Positions 32,556 through 44,560 of a DNA stretch of 64,000 nucleotides are shown here, piece after piece. Numbering within the stretch: the stretch's first letter is position 1; each line of letters begins with the position of its first letter. The stretch comes from Armigeres subalbatus (Eukaryota > Arthropoda > Insecta > Diptera > Culicidae), in contig NC_085140.1 in the NCBI RefSeq assembly GCF_024139115.2, positions 462,179,506-462,243,505 on the forward strand, in the 5' to 3' direction. The position numbers and the translations under genes are program-made. The notes under the pieces were generated by a model. It saw nothing but the letters and a program-made list of their open reading frames with translations. It did not search any database and was not told where the DNA came from.

Positions 32556-35500
32556 AATGTTTGTTCTCTCATATGGCCCTCTGCTAATCTTCAGTTTCTA
32601 TTCATTTCACACTTGCCGCTCGCTTGCGGTGTCAATCGAATCTGTATCTTCATTACTTTCATCTACTCCCTTTCGCTTTGAGTAGTATAATTATCACCGA
32701 AAAAAGCCAATAAATTAATTTCGATAAAGTCACGCGGTGATCAAAGCTTTCCTAATTATTATCTCAATTTGTCAAGTTATGTCGATTGATATGCGACAGT
32801 TGACCTTCCAGGACTTCTATCATAAATTTGGTGTTGATGTCTTCCTAAAACGCCCCGATATCAATATATCTCTCATATTTCCTCCTAAGAGCAATTTGGA
32901 GAAGAAAAACAGCTTTAGGTATTCTGATGTATTTTAAAATATTACTAAACATTTCAATCACAATTTTACATACTTCTCGTATATCTAAACAATATTTTCC
33001 TCAAATGTCCAAAAATATCATAAATAAAACAGAACGAAGTAAAAAAAATTCTTGCATTTCCTTTTCTGATACCCTCTATATGCCTCTAGACTATCTTATT
33101 GGGAATCTAGTAAAAACCGGGTTGAAATTAGTTTCGGCCAAATTTTGTAGTTTCCCGACCATTGTACACCGTTGACGCACAAATCGGTTTTGATCGAATG
33201 TGAAGTTTACTCGTTCCGTTCGTACTTTGCCCAGTGTTTTCGTGATAATTAATTTGATCAACCATTGGTCTATGCTTTAAGTCTGTTTGCCTGTGGAGTT
33301 GAAGAAAAAAATTGCGTTAACCTATCAGTACACTCTTCGTCATAATGGCAATTTTTTGTCAAGTCTGCCTGATATCCATGTCGATATATAATCAGTTTGG
33401 TAAGTGTCTGGATGAACTTGACAAATAATAGAAATAAGAGTCGACCACGGGCTTTACTTGTATTGTGAAAGAATGTTTTGAGACAAGAATAAATCAAAGG
33501 TTCTAGTATGGTGGTGACTATGATTTTCAATAGCGAGGAGTGTTATCGAAGCATTTTGGTAAATTCCAAATTGTACACATGTTTGTAAAATGCTTTGAAC
33601 ACCATTCAACTGAGTGAAATTTCAATGAATAAATCGTGAGCTAATCTCTAACTTTTTCTTTGTTTGTAAACTATCCCAGGGCCAGGACATCAATCGTGGC
33701 AACTATCAGTTTGAATTTTCACTTTTTACTATTGCTTTACATTTGTAGCCTTATCTAATCTTTCCCGCCATAACACAAAGTCAGTTAGTCGGCGAGGAGA
33801 ACAAAACGATTGGAATGTAAAAACACGTTAGTTTGCGCTGGGGAATGGGGAGAACCAACGACAAGTACAATAATTCCTATCAGTAAATAGTGCCTAATAG
33901 CTACAAGCAACCCAGAGCAGCAGCAAGTGGTGGTAATGGACTGATAGGCAACGGGACTGATTGGGACCACCGCCATCGTCAATACGCGACGACAATAAAA
34001 CGTTGTAATTGCTACACAACAATGTACTACAGCAGCAAGCAGAAGGCCCAAGTTTACAATCAGCAAAATAGAAACACATTACGTGTTGTGAGATGATTTT
34101 TACTCTTTAACATTTGTAAATAATAAGACTGCCAGTTAAATTCTGAAGATGAACGGAAATTTCTACTCTGTTCTCTTTATAGCACATAAACTGCACACGA
34201 CCGTTGTTTCATTTTATTGTTATCGGCTTTTTAATTTCGATTTACCTTTTCATGTTACGAAATTGTATCAAATATGCATCGATCACAAATTAAAACAGTT
34301 TCTAAAGTCCCGTAATTGGTTCGACCCCCAAAAATACATTATTTTGCTTGAATCCTTGTAACGATAATCAAAACAGATTTTATTAGAAGTGTAACTCACT
34401 CAATAAAGCGATCTATCAAGCCTCGTCTCGTTTAGCTTATGACTCGCTTCCCATAAGTAATGTCCAGTGAAGAACGACCCCATACAATCCAAGATACCAC
34501 CCAGTTTCCTTTTCTTTGTGAGAATTCATCTTCACAGTCGTCGCAGACCAATGGGAAAGCCTACATTGGAATCAGTATTCTACAAACGAAAAAAAAAAAA
34601 TAAACGATTAGCGATGCACCAAGCCGTGGTTTAACGATTATTTTATTCCCTGAGTGGTTTCAAATTTGAATAATCAACTGAGTGAAGTGTCGAGCTCACC
34701 CATAGCCGTATAGTGTGCAACCACCCAGAAATTTGCAAATTCAGTTCTATGCTCTTCCTTTGTGATCTTTCTCACAAAGCGCATTTGCACTTGTAGCTGG
34801 CAGTAGCGACAAGTTGACCCCCTTGCTTGTCGTCGTGCCGTCGTCACTCATTTACATAGCCTGGCACTACTGACTGTGTCCTCTCTGTGAAGCAAATGTG
34901 GTATATATTGCCGATTTTTCATGTAAATGGGTCAATATGCACGAATTCTGCTGGAATCGATCTTTGGGTACCATCGCATAGCAAGAAGCTCTACTTGTTT
35001 GTACCGTGTAGAGAAGATGTTTCATTGCTCTTGCTTTTTTTCCAATCTAGCACGCGCTGTCGTAATGGTAATAGAAACACATCTGATTATAACTGTATTC
35101 CAGGAACTGGACGACAGGCGGTGATTCAACAACATGGGATGTTGGGTATGATGAACAACTGTGTCATGCCGTAGATTGGCGGCTAGAACAAATATGTTTC
35201 TTTTGATAATTTACTGACTGTTTGCAGAAAAAAAAGGTGAAGGACGTTCATCAACTCCACTTCCGGATGACAGTTCTGAATGAATCGTTATCATATTCTC
35301 AACCATGCAAATTTTTATCATAACTTGTAATAAGGAACTGAAAGACTTTCCAATACCCTCATGAGAACGCCTTCGGCATCCTTTTACGTTCTAGCCATTT
35401 GTGGTCACACATTCTGGCGATCCTGCCAGGCTGTTTTTTTTATCCTGACGCTGATTTCATGAGGTGAGTTCAAGTGGTTGCTTCAATTATTAAGAATAAG

Positions 35501-35710
35501 GTTGTTTTTGGTTCAGGGGGTCACAAGACGCGTCTGGAGGACCTTTAGGAAATGGTGTGTGGTTTTGAAAATCACAATGCGCGTCTGGAAGACCACTGAA
35601 AAAATAATTTGTGCTTTGGATAACCACAAGTGTTTGTTATTTGTCGCATGAATCACGAATTGTACCAGGTATATAAAAGGCTGGATATTATTAAGTTTAT
35701 TTAACACGGC
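32556..35710. other. 3.1-kb region without a recognised gene
   Basis: Mostly sequence that does not resemble the window's repeats. 33780-34080 and 34780-34880 are GC-richer. Open frames at 33785-34096 on both strands lack motifs. A short duplication with GGTGTGTGGTTTTGAAAATC and TTGTGCTTTGGATAACCACA occurs near 35550-35630. Possibly single-copy flanking DNA with regulatory content; nothing specific can be shown. Confidence 0.35.
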
Positions 35711-35932
35711 AGACTACGGTGGGCTGGTCACGTTGTTCATATGCCGGAAGAACGTCAAGCGATGATAATATTTAGTAGAGAACCCGGAAGAGGCCGCAGG
35801 CTTCGTGGAAGGCCGCGTACACGATGGCTTTTTGCAGTTGAAGAGGACCTGAGGGCGCTCAATGTTCAGGGCGACTGGAGGCGATTGACCCAGGATCGAG
35901 TCCAGTGGAGAAGGATACTCCATTCGGCATAG
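35711..35932 (+). pseudogene. LINE ORF2 extreme C-terminus
   Basis: Reads RLRWAGHVVHMPEERQA, then REPGRGRRLRGRPRTRW, DLRALNVQGDWR and DRVQWRRILHSA, followed by a stop. This is the typical C-terminal end of several LINE polyproteins (LRWxGHVxRM...RGRPxxRW...DRxxWR). It is followed by a 3' tail CAAGTATCAAGTAAGTAAGG with short tandem units. Everything upstream is missing (5' truncation). Confidence 0.8.
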
Positions 35933-36384
35933 GTTCATCGAAGAGCTGTAGCCCATCAAGTATCAAGTAAGTAAGGGACCGAGAAGATGTAGAGAGTCGA
36001 CTGTATAATCACATGCTGATGGTAACTCACCCAAACCCCACTCTCCTACTCTCATAAAAAGGCAAAAAAAATCTCTAGCGTAGGACGCAATGATTTTTTT
36101 TTCTAAATTATTTGCGCGAGACGAACTTGAACATTTTGAGCATTTGAGAAACCGATTAATTCCTTTAAAAACTGATCTCCAAAATAAACCTGTTCTATCA
36201 TCTTGACAGAACAACGACATGGGAGTCTATAAATGCAGGTCTGTCACAAACTGATCAAATTCAAATCCGCGACTGATGAAATGGAAGAATACAAAACCAA
36301 AACCGCGAAAAACAAAAATAATGGCCTTACCACGTAAAAACACATTTCCATGCAAAATTCCATCTTCTAAGTAATCTATCGGTA
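35933..36384. other. No gene recognised
   Basis: Contains a relic of the ATCCGCG repeat (about 36265). AT-rich. Confidence 0.35.
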
Positions 36385-36579
36385 GGGACACGGCAGGTAT
36401 TTCCGTCCTTCGTCGTAGGGGCTAAAACCAACGAAAGCAACGTACATTTGCTAGAACTCCACTATAGCAGAACGTTTCTTCTGAGCTTACGATTTGGTAT
36501 GTATGAGTTTTACAAAAAAGCGTCTTTTTTATTGGTTTTCGAGACTATGACGAACAGACGAAAATAACTGCCGTGTCCC
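36385..36579. mobile_element. 195-bp MITE, TA-flanked
   Basis: GGGACACGGCAGGTATTTCC and GAAAATAACTGCCGTGTCCC form inverted ends, with TA at 36383-36384 and 36580-36581. Non-coding. Confidence 0.8.
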
Positions 36580-37026
36580 TACTTTGATGAATAGAGAAAA
36601 AAAAATGAAATAATTTATGTCATATAATGTTTGAATGATAAAGCAGAAATAATTTCATGGTTTATAAATAAATGGATCCTTGCATTACTAATAGCCTTAT
36701 CAAACTCCAGCCTTTATCACTTGTTAAATAGTGTTTTGATGTTAAATTTCACTGAAAATAAATGACGATTTATACCAAGATACATGATTTTTATTAAATG
36801 ATGGAACTTGTGAATAGGCTATACGTTGAAGCAGAATTGACTTTCAAATTCAGTAGCAGCCAGTTGAATAGTTTCGAGGCATGCAATTAAGTTGTTCAGG
36901 TGATGTTGGGTGAAGAGCTCGATTTTTCTAAACTGTTCCTTCAGACAGGTCCTAAAATCCTACCCAACAAAGCCTAAAAAACTCTGTGATAAATATATGC
37001 ATGGGCAGGTACAAATGCCTATACAT
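36580..37026. other. No gene recognised
   Basis: AT-rich; nothing named. Confidence 0.35.
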
Positions 37027-38448
37027 GGCTGCCCAACGTACGGCCCGCGGGCCGGATGCGGCCCTCGGCTCCAATTTTTGTGGCCCGCGCAGCGTGGTAG
37101 AAAATACATAATAACCGGCCCAGAAGTTTATCTTTGCGGCCCGAGAAGCTTCTTTCTTATAATTTATTAATAAATACTGTAAGATATCACTGGTTAAAAA
37201 AAAGTCTGGTAATCTAGCCCTTTAATTTATGTGTTCCAATAATCCTTTTATTCGTATTTGAAACAAAAGAATAATATTTTAAAATACATATTTGGAAATG
37301 GCTGGATTGTTTGACCCGAGTGACCCAATGAAACGAAAGGTTGATATGAAACACACTGCGTTTTCACGTTGTACGTTTGACATGTTGGCAAAACGAATGA
37401 AACTATTCTATGACGGAAAACTTGTTAAGGGATGCTATTGTCGGCATTGTGTGCCCTAAGGAAAAAGTCTCCTTCAATAGCATTAATTTGCCTCGGAACA
37501 CGGTGAGTAAAACTTCTTGCAGAAGATTTGAAAACTACGTTACGTGGAAAAGCCGTATACTTCAAATTCTACTCTCTCGCTATCGATGACAAGATAATTC
37601 TAATGTTGAAAACATGGTGCAAGTAGCTGATCATCTTTAAATCACAGGGGAATTAGTAGCTTTGACCCCAATGAGTGGAACGACTACCGAAAAGGACCTG
37701 AGAGGAGCTATATGAAGGGGCTTGACGCTCCTCTAAAAATTTAGCCTTACAACCGATGGGGCCGGCACTGGCAATGAAGGGAAAGAACACACAGAAAGGC
37801 ATTGTGACACTTCTGGGCGAATGACTTAGCTTTCCTGGTAGATATTACCAAACTTCTCAATGGCTGTAACGTAAAGCTGTAATGTACGGATCGGAATTTT
37901 TATTATCCAACTTGAAAGCTTTTGAAACGAAACGGAACATTTTGGCACAGTTTGTTGCTGAAAACTGCTACATTTCCCTGATCTTGTTGATTTTATAGAA
38001 CACAGTTACGATTTATTCATTCTCTCAACACCGTTTTATTATGTGAATTACTAAATGTATCCGAAATGTTTCAAATGGAGATTATCGACCTCCAATACAA
38101 CGACGAGCTCAAATCTAAATTTCAGATTGAAAACATCTCTCATTTCAGCACATTTCGAGAAAAAAGCAATAAAAAATTTTGAATTCTGTTTGCGAATTTT
38201 AGTCACCGATTGCGAAAACAATATGCGTTGATTATTCGAGAGTAGGTAACAATTTCATGTTATTTTTTTTTTTCGATGTTACATAAAAAATAATTTTAGA
38301 ACGCAATTCAATAGTGTTTAGTTTTTTTCTGAAGATTTTTTTGCCATTTTGGAAAAAGGAGAAAAAACTTAATATTTGATTTTTTTTGGCCCGCCATCAG
38401 ATATTAATTCTGAAAATTGGCCCGTGGCATGAAAAGGTTGGGCAGGCC
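37027..38448 (+). mobile_element. 1.4-kb hAT element with degenerate transposase
   Basis: The left end GGCTGCCCAACGTACGGCCC and right end AAAAGGTTGGGCAGGCC are inverted and surrounded by GGCCCG motifs, the style of a known hAT group. AATGCCTAT at 37010 and its inverted copy at 38456 may extend the inverted repeats. Internal coding remains at 37297-38160 resemble a hAT transposase. Confidence 0.75.
37297..38160 (+). pseudogene. hAT transposase remnant
   Basis: Shifting plus-strand frames give KTMNPLK-like start residues (AGLFDPSDPMKRKVDM), SFNSINLPRNTVSRRFE, NMVQVADHL, LVALTPMSGTTTEKDLR and LQPMGPALAMKGKN. Towards the end comes ELLNVSEMFQMEIIDLQYND. The order matches GTF2IRD2/ZBED-like hAT transposases: the region around the first Asp, then a TTDGAPAM-like block (here decayed), then the C-terminal helical region. 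Many stops and frameshifts make it dead. A large part between about 37800 and 37920 is missing. Confidence 0.65.
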
Positions 38449-38580
38449 TACTAGAAATAGGCATTGGCCATTCCACCCTATTGGGAAAATTATCCTCTCC
38501 TCCCCTATGTACATACCTTTGGTTAATTTTTGTTAATTAAATGCTAAGCATATAAGATATAACAACACTAGGTATATAAT

Positions 38581-38716
38581 AGCCTGTTCAGATTGCGCCA
38601 TTTGTGATATAAATATCATAACAAAGAGTAATTTGATGCTTATTTCCATAATTCATTTTTCTTTCTCATATTTAACATGATAATTATTATGATAAATGGC
38701 GTAATATGAATAGGCT
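38581..38716. mobile_element. 136-bp MITE
   Basis: AGCCTGTTCAGATTGCGCCA and TGGCGTAATATGAATAGGCT are inverted ends with a few mismatches. The short AT-rich interior has TATCATAA-type sequence. Confidence 0.6.
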
Positions 38717-39073
38717 TTAACCAAGAAATGATGATAATTGAGCTATGACAGTACTAGACTACACTAGATAGCAAATAGTTGGAATAAGCAGCCTGGAGCA
38801 GTGGGAGTCACTATGGAGCAGAACTGGATGCAGAAGAAGGTCGAAAAGATGAAGAGCCTCGCTATTGCACAACCGAGTGGTCAGAGTTCATAAAAACCAG
38901 CATGATAACATGCGTGCATGCTTAAGCTCATTTTCGGGACTAAAATATATGCTCCCCTAAAAAATCAGAAATTTCTATAAAAAATGGGAAGTTGCTTATA
39001 AAGAAATCAGAGTATGAGCAATAAACAAATATAAAATTCAGAAAAATATATTAAGCTCTTTTAGTGGAATGTA
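38717..39073. other. No gene recognised
   Basis: AT-rich. Its last 25 bases (AAGCTCTTTTAGTGGAATGT) also precede the related foldback at 49880, so they may belong to that element family. Confidence 0.4.
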
Positions 39074-39319
39074 TTAAACCGTCTAAGACGAATTAAGTAC
39101 TGTCCATTTAATTCCACTAGTTAATTTCCGTTATCTTTGCAGATACGTATTTCGACCACAACTGTGTGGTCGTCTTCAGTGTCTTGTACTCGACTCGAGT
39201 CGAGTACAAGACACTGAAGACGACCACACAGTTGTGGTCGAAATACGTATCTGCAAAGATAACGGAAATTAACTAGTGGAATTAAATGGACAGTACTTAA
39301 TTCGTCTTAGACGGTTTAA
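39074..39319. mobile_element. Perfect 246-bp palindrome (foldback family, subfamily 2)
   Basis: The two 123-base arms are exact reverse complements as far as I can compare them by eye. The element starts TTAAACCGTCTAAGACGAAT, passes ATACGTATTTCGACCACAAC and GTCGTCTTCAGTGTCTTGTA, and has its centre at CTC|GAG (39196/39197). The inner arm is shared with the copies at 9080, 21553, 31378, 43513 and 62121; the outer arm matches 49880. Confidence 0.95.
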
Positions 39320-39680
39320 ATATAAAATTTCCACAAATAATGCAAAATTTGCATAAAAATTTAAGAATGTTCCACAAAACAAAAATAAATTAGAACTTCA
39401 GCAAAAATTGCAATTATAAAAGAAGAATTTTCCATAAAGAAATCAAAATGTCACGGAAAAAATACAAAATAAATCAATGTTTGCAAATTATCCTCAAAAT
39501 ATTTTTTTTTTCTTAAACAATTTAAAAAAAATCCACAAAATAATCAATAAAAAATATGAAATTTCCCATAAAAAAAGTGTAAAAAAGCAATAGAGTTCAA
39601 TGCGTGTTTTCTTTTGTTTCGGACAGCGCGATCTACCGAAATATTGTGTTCTGCTTTGCGCGGCCGATAATAAAGTTAAC

Positions 39681-39838
39681 GGAGCATCCATAAATTACGT
39701 AACGCTCAGAGGGGGGAGGGGTCGACCGAAGTGTGACAATCCATACAAAAAATTTCAATGATTCATACAAAAAGTGTGACATAGGGGGGGGGGTTGAAAA
39801 TGGCCATTTTTTGCGTTACGTAATTAATAGATCTTCCC
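39681..39838. mobile_element. 158-bp MITE with G-rich interior
   Basis: GCATCCATAAATTACGTAAC on the left and GCGTTACGTAATTAATAGAT on the right are inverted. The interior contains AGAGGGGGGAGGGG and AGGGGGGGGGG tracts. A common mosquito MITE pattern in my memory. Confidence 0.75.
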
Positions 39839-41194
39839 CAGGGTGACCACTTAACTTTTATTTTAAAATTCCCGCATATTTCCCGACTTTTTCCCGATTT
39901 TTTTTTAAATTCCCGATTAATAATTTTGAAGATTTAAACAAAAATTTATATTCTAATTCTAAATTCTAAATCTATTAAAAAATTTATATTCTAATTTAAA
40001 AAAAAGGTATTGATTATATTTGTGCTTTTGAGTGCTTTTAATTGGCGTTTCCTTTCAAATTTATTTAGTTTCATTGTCTCAGTCGATTCTTTGGCTAATT
40101 TAAGGTCAATTTTTAAAACATCCAACATTTGAAAAAGGTGTAACAGCCAAAGTTTATTCTTTCCAGTTCTTTGTCTATGTATGTAGACGAGTTAACTTTA
40201 AATATATTGAAGAATCCGTTGAGAGAATAAACATTTTTACATCTGCCAATATTATGGCATCCGTCTTCTCCAACACCTTCAAAGTTCATAGATGAGCCAG
40301 CCTAGGGCTGCAAATCCTTTGATTATAGATTTCCATCTGTTAAACTGCTGCAAATCACTTTAACAAAAATAATAATAAAACTAAGCTTCATGTTTTTTAT
40401 TGCTTGCTTGATACCAATCTCTAATTTTTCCTCAATTTATTTTCAGTTCTTGAGACAAACTTTACCTTGACCAGTGATGTATTATTAATATGATTATTTC
40501 TACTATTACTACACATCCTGATCTCATTCGGGCATCATAATTTATTATTTATGCCAATCCTTCCTTCATCCTTACTATTTACGATCAAATACCGATCAAT
40601 CACTTCTACTGTACAGCGTTACCATGTGATAAAATTATGATATTAACAACGAATGACCAGAGATTCTTGATATGTGTGGAATTGAACATAATTGGATATA
40701 CTCGACTATGGTCTAAAGACAAAATTTTAGTCACTTTCTAGAGAATATCAATCAAGTATCTTCTTCAGGAATCCACAAGCTGCAATGAAATGCTAATTAG
40801 CTTTTCCATGGACTCTCGGAGATATCCTTGGTCTTAGAAACCTGCCGAAGTGTAGGTGGCATGTTGCTGCTTTCCATCATCACTTCCGAGAAGAGCTCTA
40901 GACTCGACATTAAAGGAGCCTGGTTTCAATATCATTTTCTTTACACAATTGACAAAGCCGGATATTTCAAATAGTTTCAAACGTTACGTGGAAAAACATA
41001 TGCATTTAAAACAGTATTTTTTTTCATGTTGTACACTAGAATAGTTATACATGATTTAATGAAAATAACACCTGATGACTATTTTTCCCGATTTTTTGTA
41101 TAATTTCAAGAAATTCCCGACTTTTTCCCGCATAGACTTTGAATTCCCGCATATTTCCCGCATTTCCCGTTTTCCCGATGTACTGGCCACCCTG
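39839..41194. mobile_element. 1.36-kb hAT-like element with 6-bp duplication
   Basis: The ends are CAGGGTGACCAC and GTACTGGCCACCCTG. CTTCCC flanks both sides directly (39833-39838 and 41195-41200). TTCCCGCATATTTCCCGACT-type subterminal repeats occur at both ends. There is no open frame of note. A second copy lacking its right end is at 55707-56780. Confidence 0.75.
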
Positions 41195-42164
41195 CTTCCC
41201 TAATCAGTTCAGTGCGTTTTTTTTTCGGAGTAGCTATCGAGCAAGCGTTGTGCAGTGCGTGTTTCAGTCGTCACGAAGTAGTTAAGATATCAAATCAGTC
41301 TTCGGGAAAATAGGTAAGACACGCGTTGCTTTTCCGTTTTTGTATCATCATGAATATGACGTCGTTTAAAAGAAATAATTAGTCGCTTACCATGGCGATT
41401 TCCAATATATTTCCTTCCCAACAAACATACTATTCCTTTCCAGTGTACTCATGGAGATGCAGAGGATTCCTCGGCCTCTTGTAGCAATGAGTGTCGAACT
41501 AATTATCGAACTCCTCTTATCCTAATTGACTGTGAGGACGTGGCCTGCATCGTTATTGGTCTTCAATTGAAGAAACTCCGAAGTGTTCCTTGGTTGGTTG
41601 GTTGCGGTAGTGTAGTTTTTCGAAAATATGATCAAACGTAGCAACCCATATTGTTGATCAATCAGGTGAACTGTCATTAAACGAAACAAGTGAAAACTGC
41701 CTTGGAATATCCGCGAAAACGGTAAATTATCCTGAAATACCTTATCTATTTCCGGCCTTTGCATCAATAGTCGCGGTAGTGGTTCCTTTAGTTGCGAGTC
41801 CCGTAAGAAAACAATGGGATTCACAACTATAGGAACATGAATTAGAAAAATACCACAACCATTGGAACATTGTACCAATAATTGGAAGAATGATTTTAGG
41901 CAGATTTCCTTGCGATTGGAACATATTTCGCACAAAATAGTGGTGATGAGCTTTGTATGAGGTAAGTATAATACTATATCGATTGAGCGTAACCGATAAA
42001 ATAGTGATAGCGTGACCTTATTGCCTCCACTATCGGGTCTTTTACCCTATTTGTGGAAATTTTATATTTATTTGTTGCTTATACCCTGATTTCTTTATTA
42101 GCAGTTTCCTATTTTTTATGGAATATTTCTAATTCTTCAAGGGAATTTTATTTTGCTGCCCATT
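41195..42164. other. No gene recognised; exon-like segment at 41204-41313
   Basis: TCAGTT at 41204-41209 is initiator-like and AAATAG|GTAAGA at 41313/41314 is a good donor site, so a short transcribed leader is possible. The 137-codon minus-strand frame at 41522-41935 has no recognised domain and begins at a non-ATG codon. Not called as a gene. Confidence 0.3.
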
Positions 42165-42560
42165 AAGGTGGCTCAAAGAATCAAATTTTTAGGATGAGCC
42201 GCCCTTTTATTCGGTTCTATTTGATGCCCTGATGCACTGGACAAAATGTCAGCCAAATCGGTCAACGTTTTGGCGGTGCTAAACTAGTTGGAAGTTTATA
42301 TAAAAAAAAAGTATGCAGAAAATTCCAAAAACCGGTGTTTTGCAATTGGACGGCACAATTTATTATGAATAACTATGATACTGTTCTTATAGAATGAAAT
42401 ATAGAATGTTATGGTGAAAACCGCGAAAAGATTAGAGTTGATTAGGCAAAGATATTAGAATTTAACTGGAGCATCGGGGCATCAAATAAAACCAAAAAAG
42501 AAGGCGGCCCATCAAGAAAATTGAAAAAAAGCTTTTTCCATACGAATTTGAGCCACCCTA
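42165..42560. mobile_element. 396-bp MULE-like MITE with 9-bp duplication
   Basis: AAGGTGGCTCAAAG at the left and TTTGAGCCACCCTA at the right are inverted ends. CTGCCCATT occurs directly on both sides (42156-42164 and 42561-42569). A 9-base duplication is typical of Mutator-like elements. No coding capacity. Confidence 0.75.
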
Positions 42561-43039
42561 CTGCCCATTTTCGGCGTTCCCAGATGCGAATTTCAATGCA
42601 TTTGATCCGGACAATAACACCCTTGGAGAGCAAAATAGACAAAGTGTCGTTCCCCAAATTGTAATAATAATCCGCGATTTTTGCAACAACATTTGAAGGA
42701 ACCGCGATGTTCACGACTGGAAGAGCATATCAGTGACAAATCGCGAAATCCGCGACTGTTGTAACCGCCCTGGAAGTATGTTTGTGTTCTAGTGATTAGC
42801 AAGTCCACAAAACTCGAATTCGCGGATGAGTCAACACGGAAAGGACTCGGTAAAGGTGAGCACATCTGTTTCTTTGATTCGATACTTTTTCCGTCTAGTT
42901 GAAAAGTTTTAATCTGTTATGCATATAGCTTAACCAGCTTAGCTTGAAGTTATCGGATGGTAGTACAACTAGTTTACATGTTTTTCATTTGGGTATGATA
43001 TCTCAGATTCTGCGAAATTTTAGATAGATACCATTTTCT
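42561..43039. other. No gene recognised
   Basis: Contains ATCCGCG-type phrases near 42745 and a GAATTCGCGGATGAG segment near 42816. No coding signal. Confidence 0.35.
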
Positions 43040-43440
43040 ACGCGATTGCTCGGAAGGTCAACATCGATACGATGAAGGTCAGCTTGATGGTGTACTATAC
43101 ACGAGGCAAACAGTTGGATTAAATGTACGGATCCAGACCAAATATTTAGATTATTGCTGCAATTTATGATATCTCACGAGAGTTCAATATCATAACAATG
43201 AATACCGATATGATGCTTATGAGTTGTTCAGTATATCTCAATCTGTAAGAACTGATGTAAGGGGAAGTTTAATTTGAAGTGGCGTTTTCAAAGGAATTAA
43301 CTGGTATCTAAAATGCAATAGCAAGTCATGACTCTGCCTCTTCTTGTGAGTTCTCGGTCGCCTGCACGCACATCCACGGAGAGCCGCTGCCATCCTGTTT
43401 CGTTCCGGCCATTTGGGGTCACACAGATTGATTGTCGATT
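43040..43440. repeat. Dispersed repeat with GGTCACACA terminus, copy 1
   Basis: Shares ordered blocks with 51150-51690: GCTCGGAAGGTCAACATC, ATATCTCAATCTGTAAGAAC, TTTTCAAAGGAATTAA, GACTCTGCCTCTTCTTGTG, TCCACGGAGAGCCGCTGC and a final GGGGTCACACAG. Another fragment is at 50795-50830. Family unknown. Confidence 0.6.
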
Positions 43441-43512
43441 GATCTGACCACTTTGCATCAGGTAGCGACCACAAATGGAATCAATCCTGATCAAGACTTC
43501 GACTTCGAAAGT

Positions 43513-43631
43513 CGAGTCAAGTACGAGACACTGAAGACGGCCTTACTGTTGAGGTCGAAATACGTATCTGTCAAGATACAATTAAGTGGTGGAATTAAAT
43601 GGGATTGTACAAACTCGTCCTATGACAAGTG
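43513..43631. mobile_element. Foldback family, single (right) arm
   Basis: Starts at the symmetry centre GTCGAGTCAAGTACGAGACA, passes GGTCGAAATACGTATCTGTC and ends AAACTCGTCCTATGACAAG. Confidence 0.7.
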
Positions 43632-43859
43632 AATAGAGACATTGTTCTACAAATCATCAGAAAAAGTCTTGCGTATTTATAATATTGAAACATATCACCA
43701 AAATTTATTTATTTCTTATTTATGATAGGTACCTCATTGATTAAAATCTCAATGAGGATGAAGATATATTAAATCGCCATATCAACCAACAAAGTATTCG
43801 ATTTACAAAGCATCATTATTACACCCATTGCTAACATTCGCCAACGCTGGGTTTTCCCA
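43632..43859. other. Spacer
   Basis: AT-rich; nothing recognised. Confidence 0.3.
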
Positions 43860-44560
43860 AACCATAACAATTTGCCCCGAGCCATGTTTGCCATTTGATT
43901 CAAGCAGATTGCATTGGAAGACTTAATGCCATTGCCTCTTCTTCGGCGGCTTTAATCACGCTGTACCAATAACCTAGCGGAGGTCGATTAATTATGTTTT
44001 TAATTTCAAAGCATTTAGAGCTGGAGACCATACCCCGCGCCCATGCCGCTAGCTTGCCTGGTCGCATTGTACATCCCTTCATGATGTCTGGCCGTAGCGC
44101 AGCATCTCCCACCCAGAAGAGCAGTTTCTCAGCTTTCCATATGTTAAAGTCATTATCATTTCATCAGGCTGTCCTCCTTCGCAATCCTGGTTAGTACGAC
44201 GCGAAACGGAATTTGCCAATGCCGCTGTCTGTTTTATAAAGTAGGTATACTTCAAGTATGTAGATGTATTGTGCCTGCCGGGAAAATGGCACGTAGTCGT
44301 CGCTGCCGGCGATATGCGACGAAAAAAAAATCTCCCCGCACATCCGTTTTTGCCGGGATTTCTGGACGTCTTTTCGGTGTGTATGCATGAAGCAACGAAA
44401 CGTGCCTCGATAATAGCATCGATAATAGTGCATCGCAATGTAGGCAACTCCCTGGAATTGGAAATTGGTGACCTGATAACGTCACAAAGGTGATGAAACT
44501 TGCAAACCGATTGGTTTCAGATGCGAGAAGAATCCGTTTGATTTTACGCACTGCGTTGAT
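43860..44560. other. GC-richer island without a recognised gene
   Basis: Overlapping open frames on the minus strand (44112-43900, 44551-44079) and plus strand. The frame 44112-43900 contains RPPLGYWYSVIKAAEEEAMA, which looks protein-like but matches nothing I know. Composition differs from the AT-rich surroundings and no repeat match was seen. A small unannotated exon or a regulatory block is possible. Confidence 0.3.

Noticed and set aside
41522..41935. 137-codon minus-strand frame
   Set aside because: No recognisable motif, a non-ATG start, and overlapping frames of equal quality.
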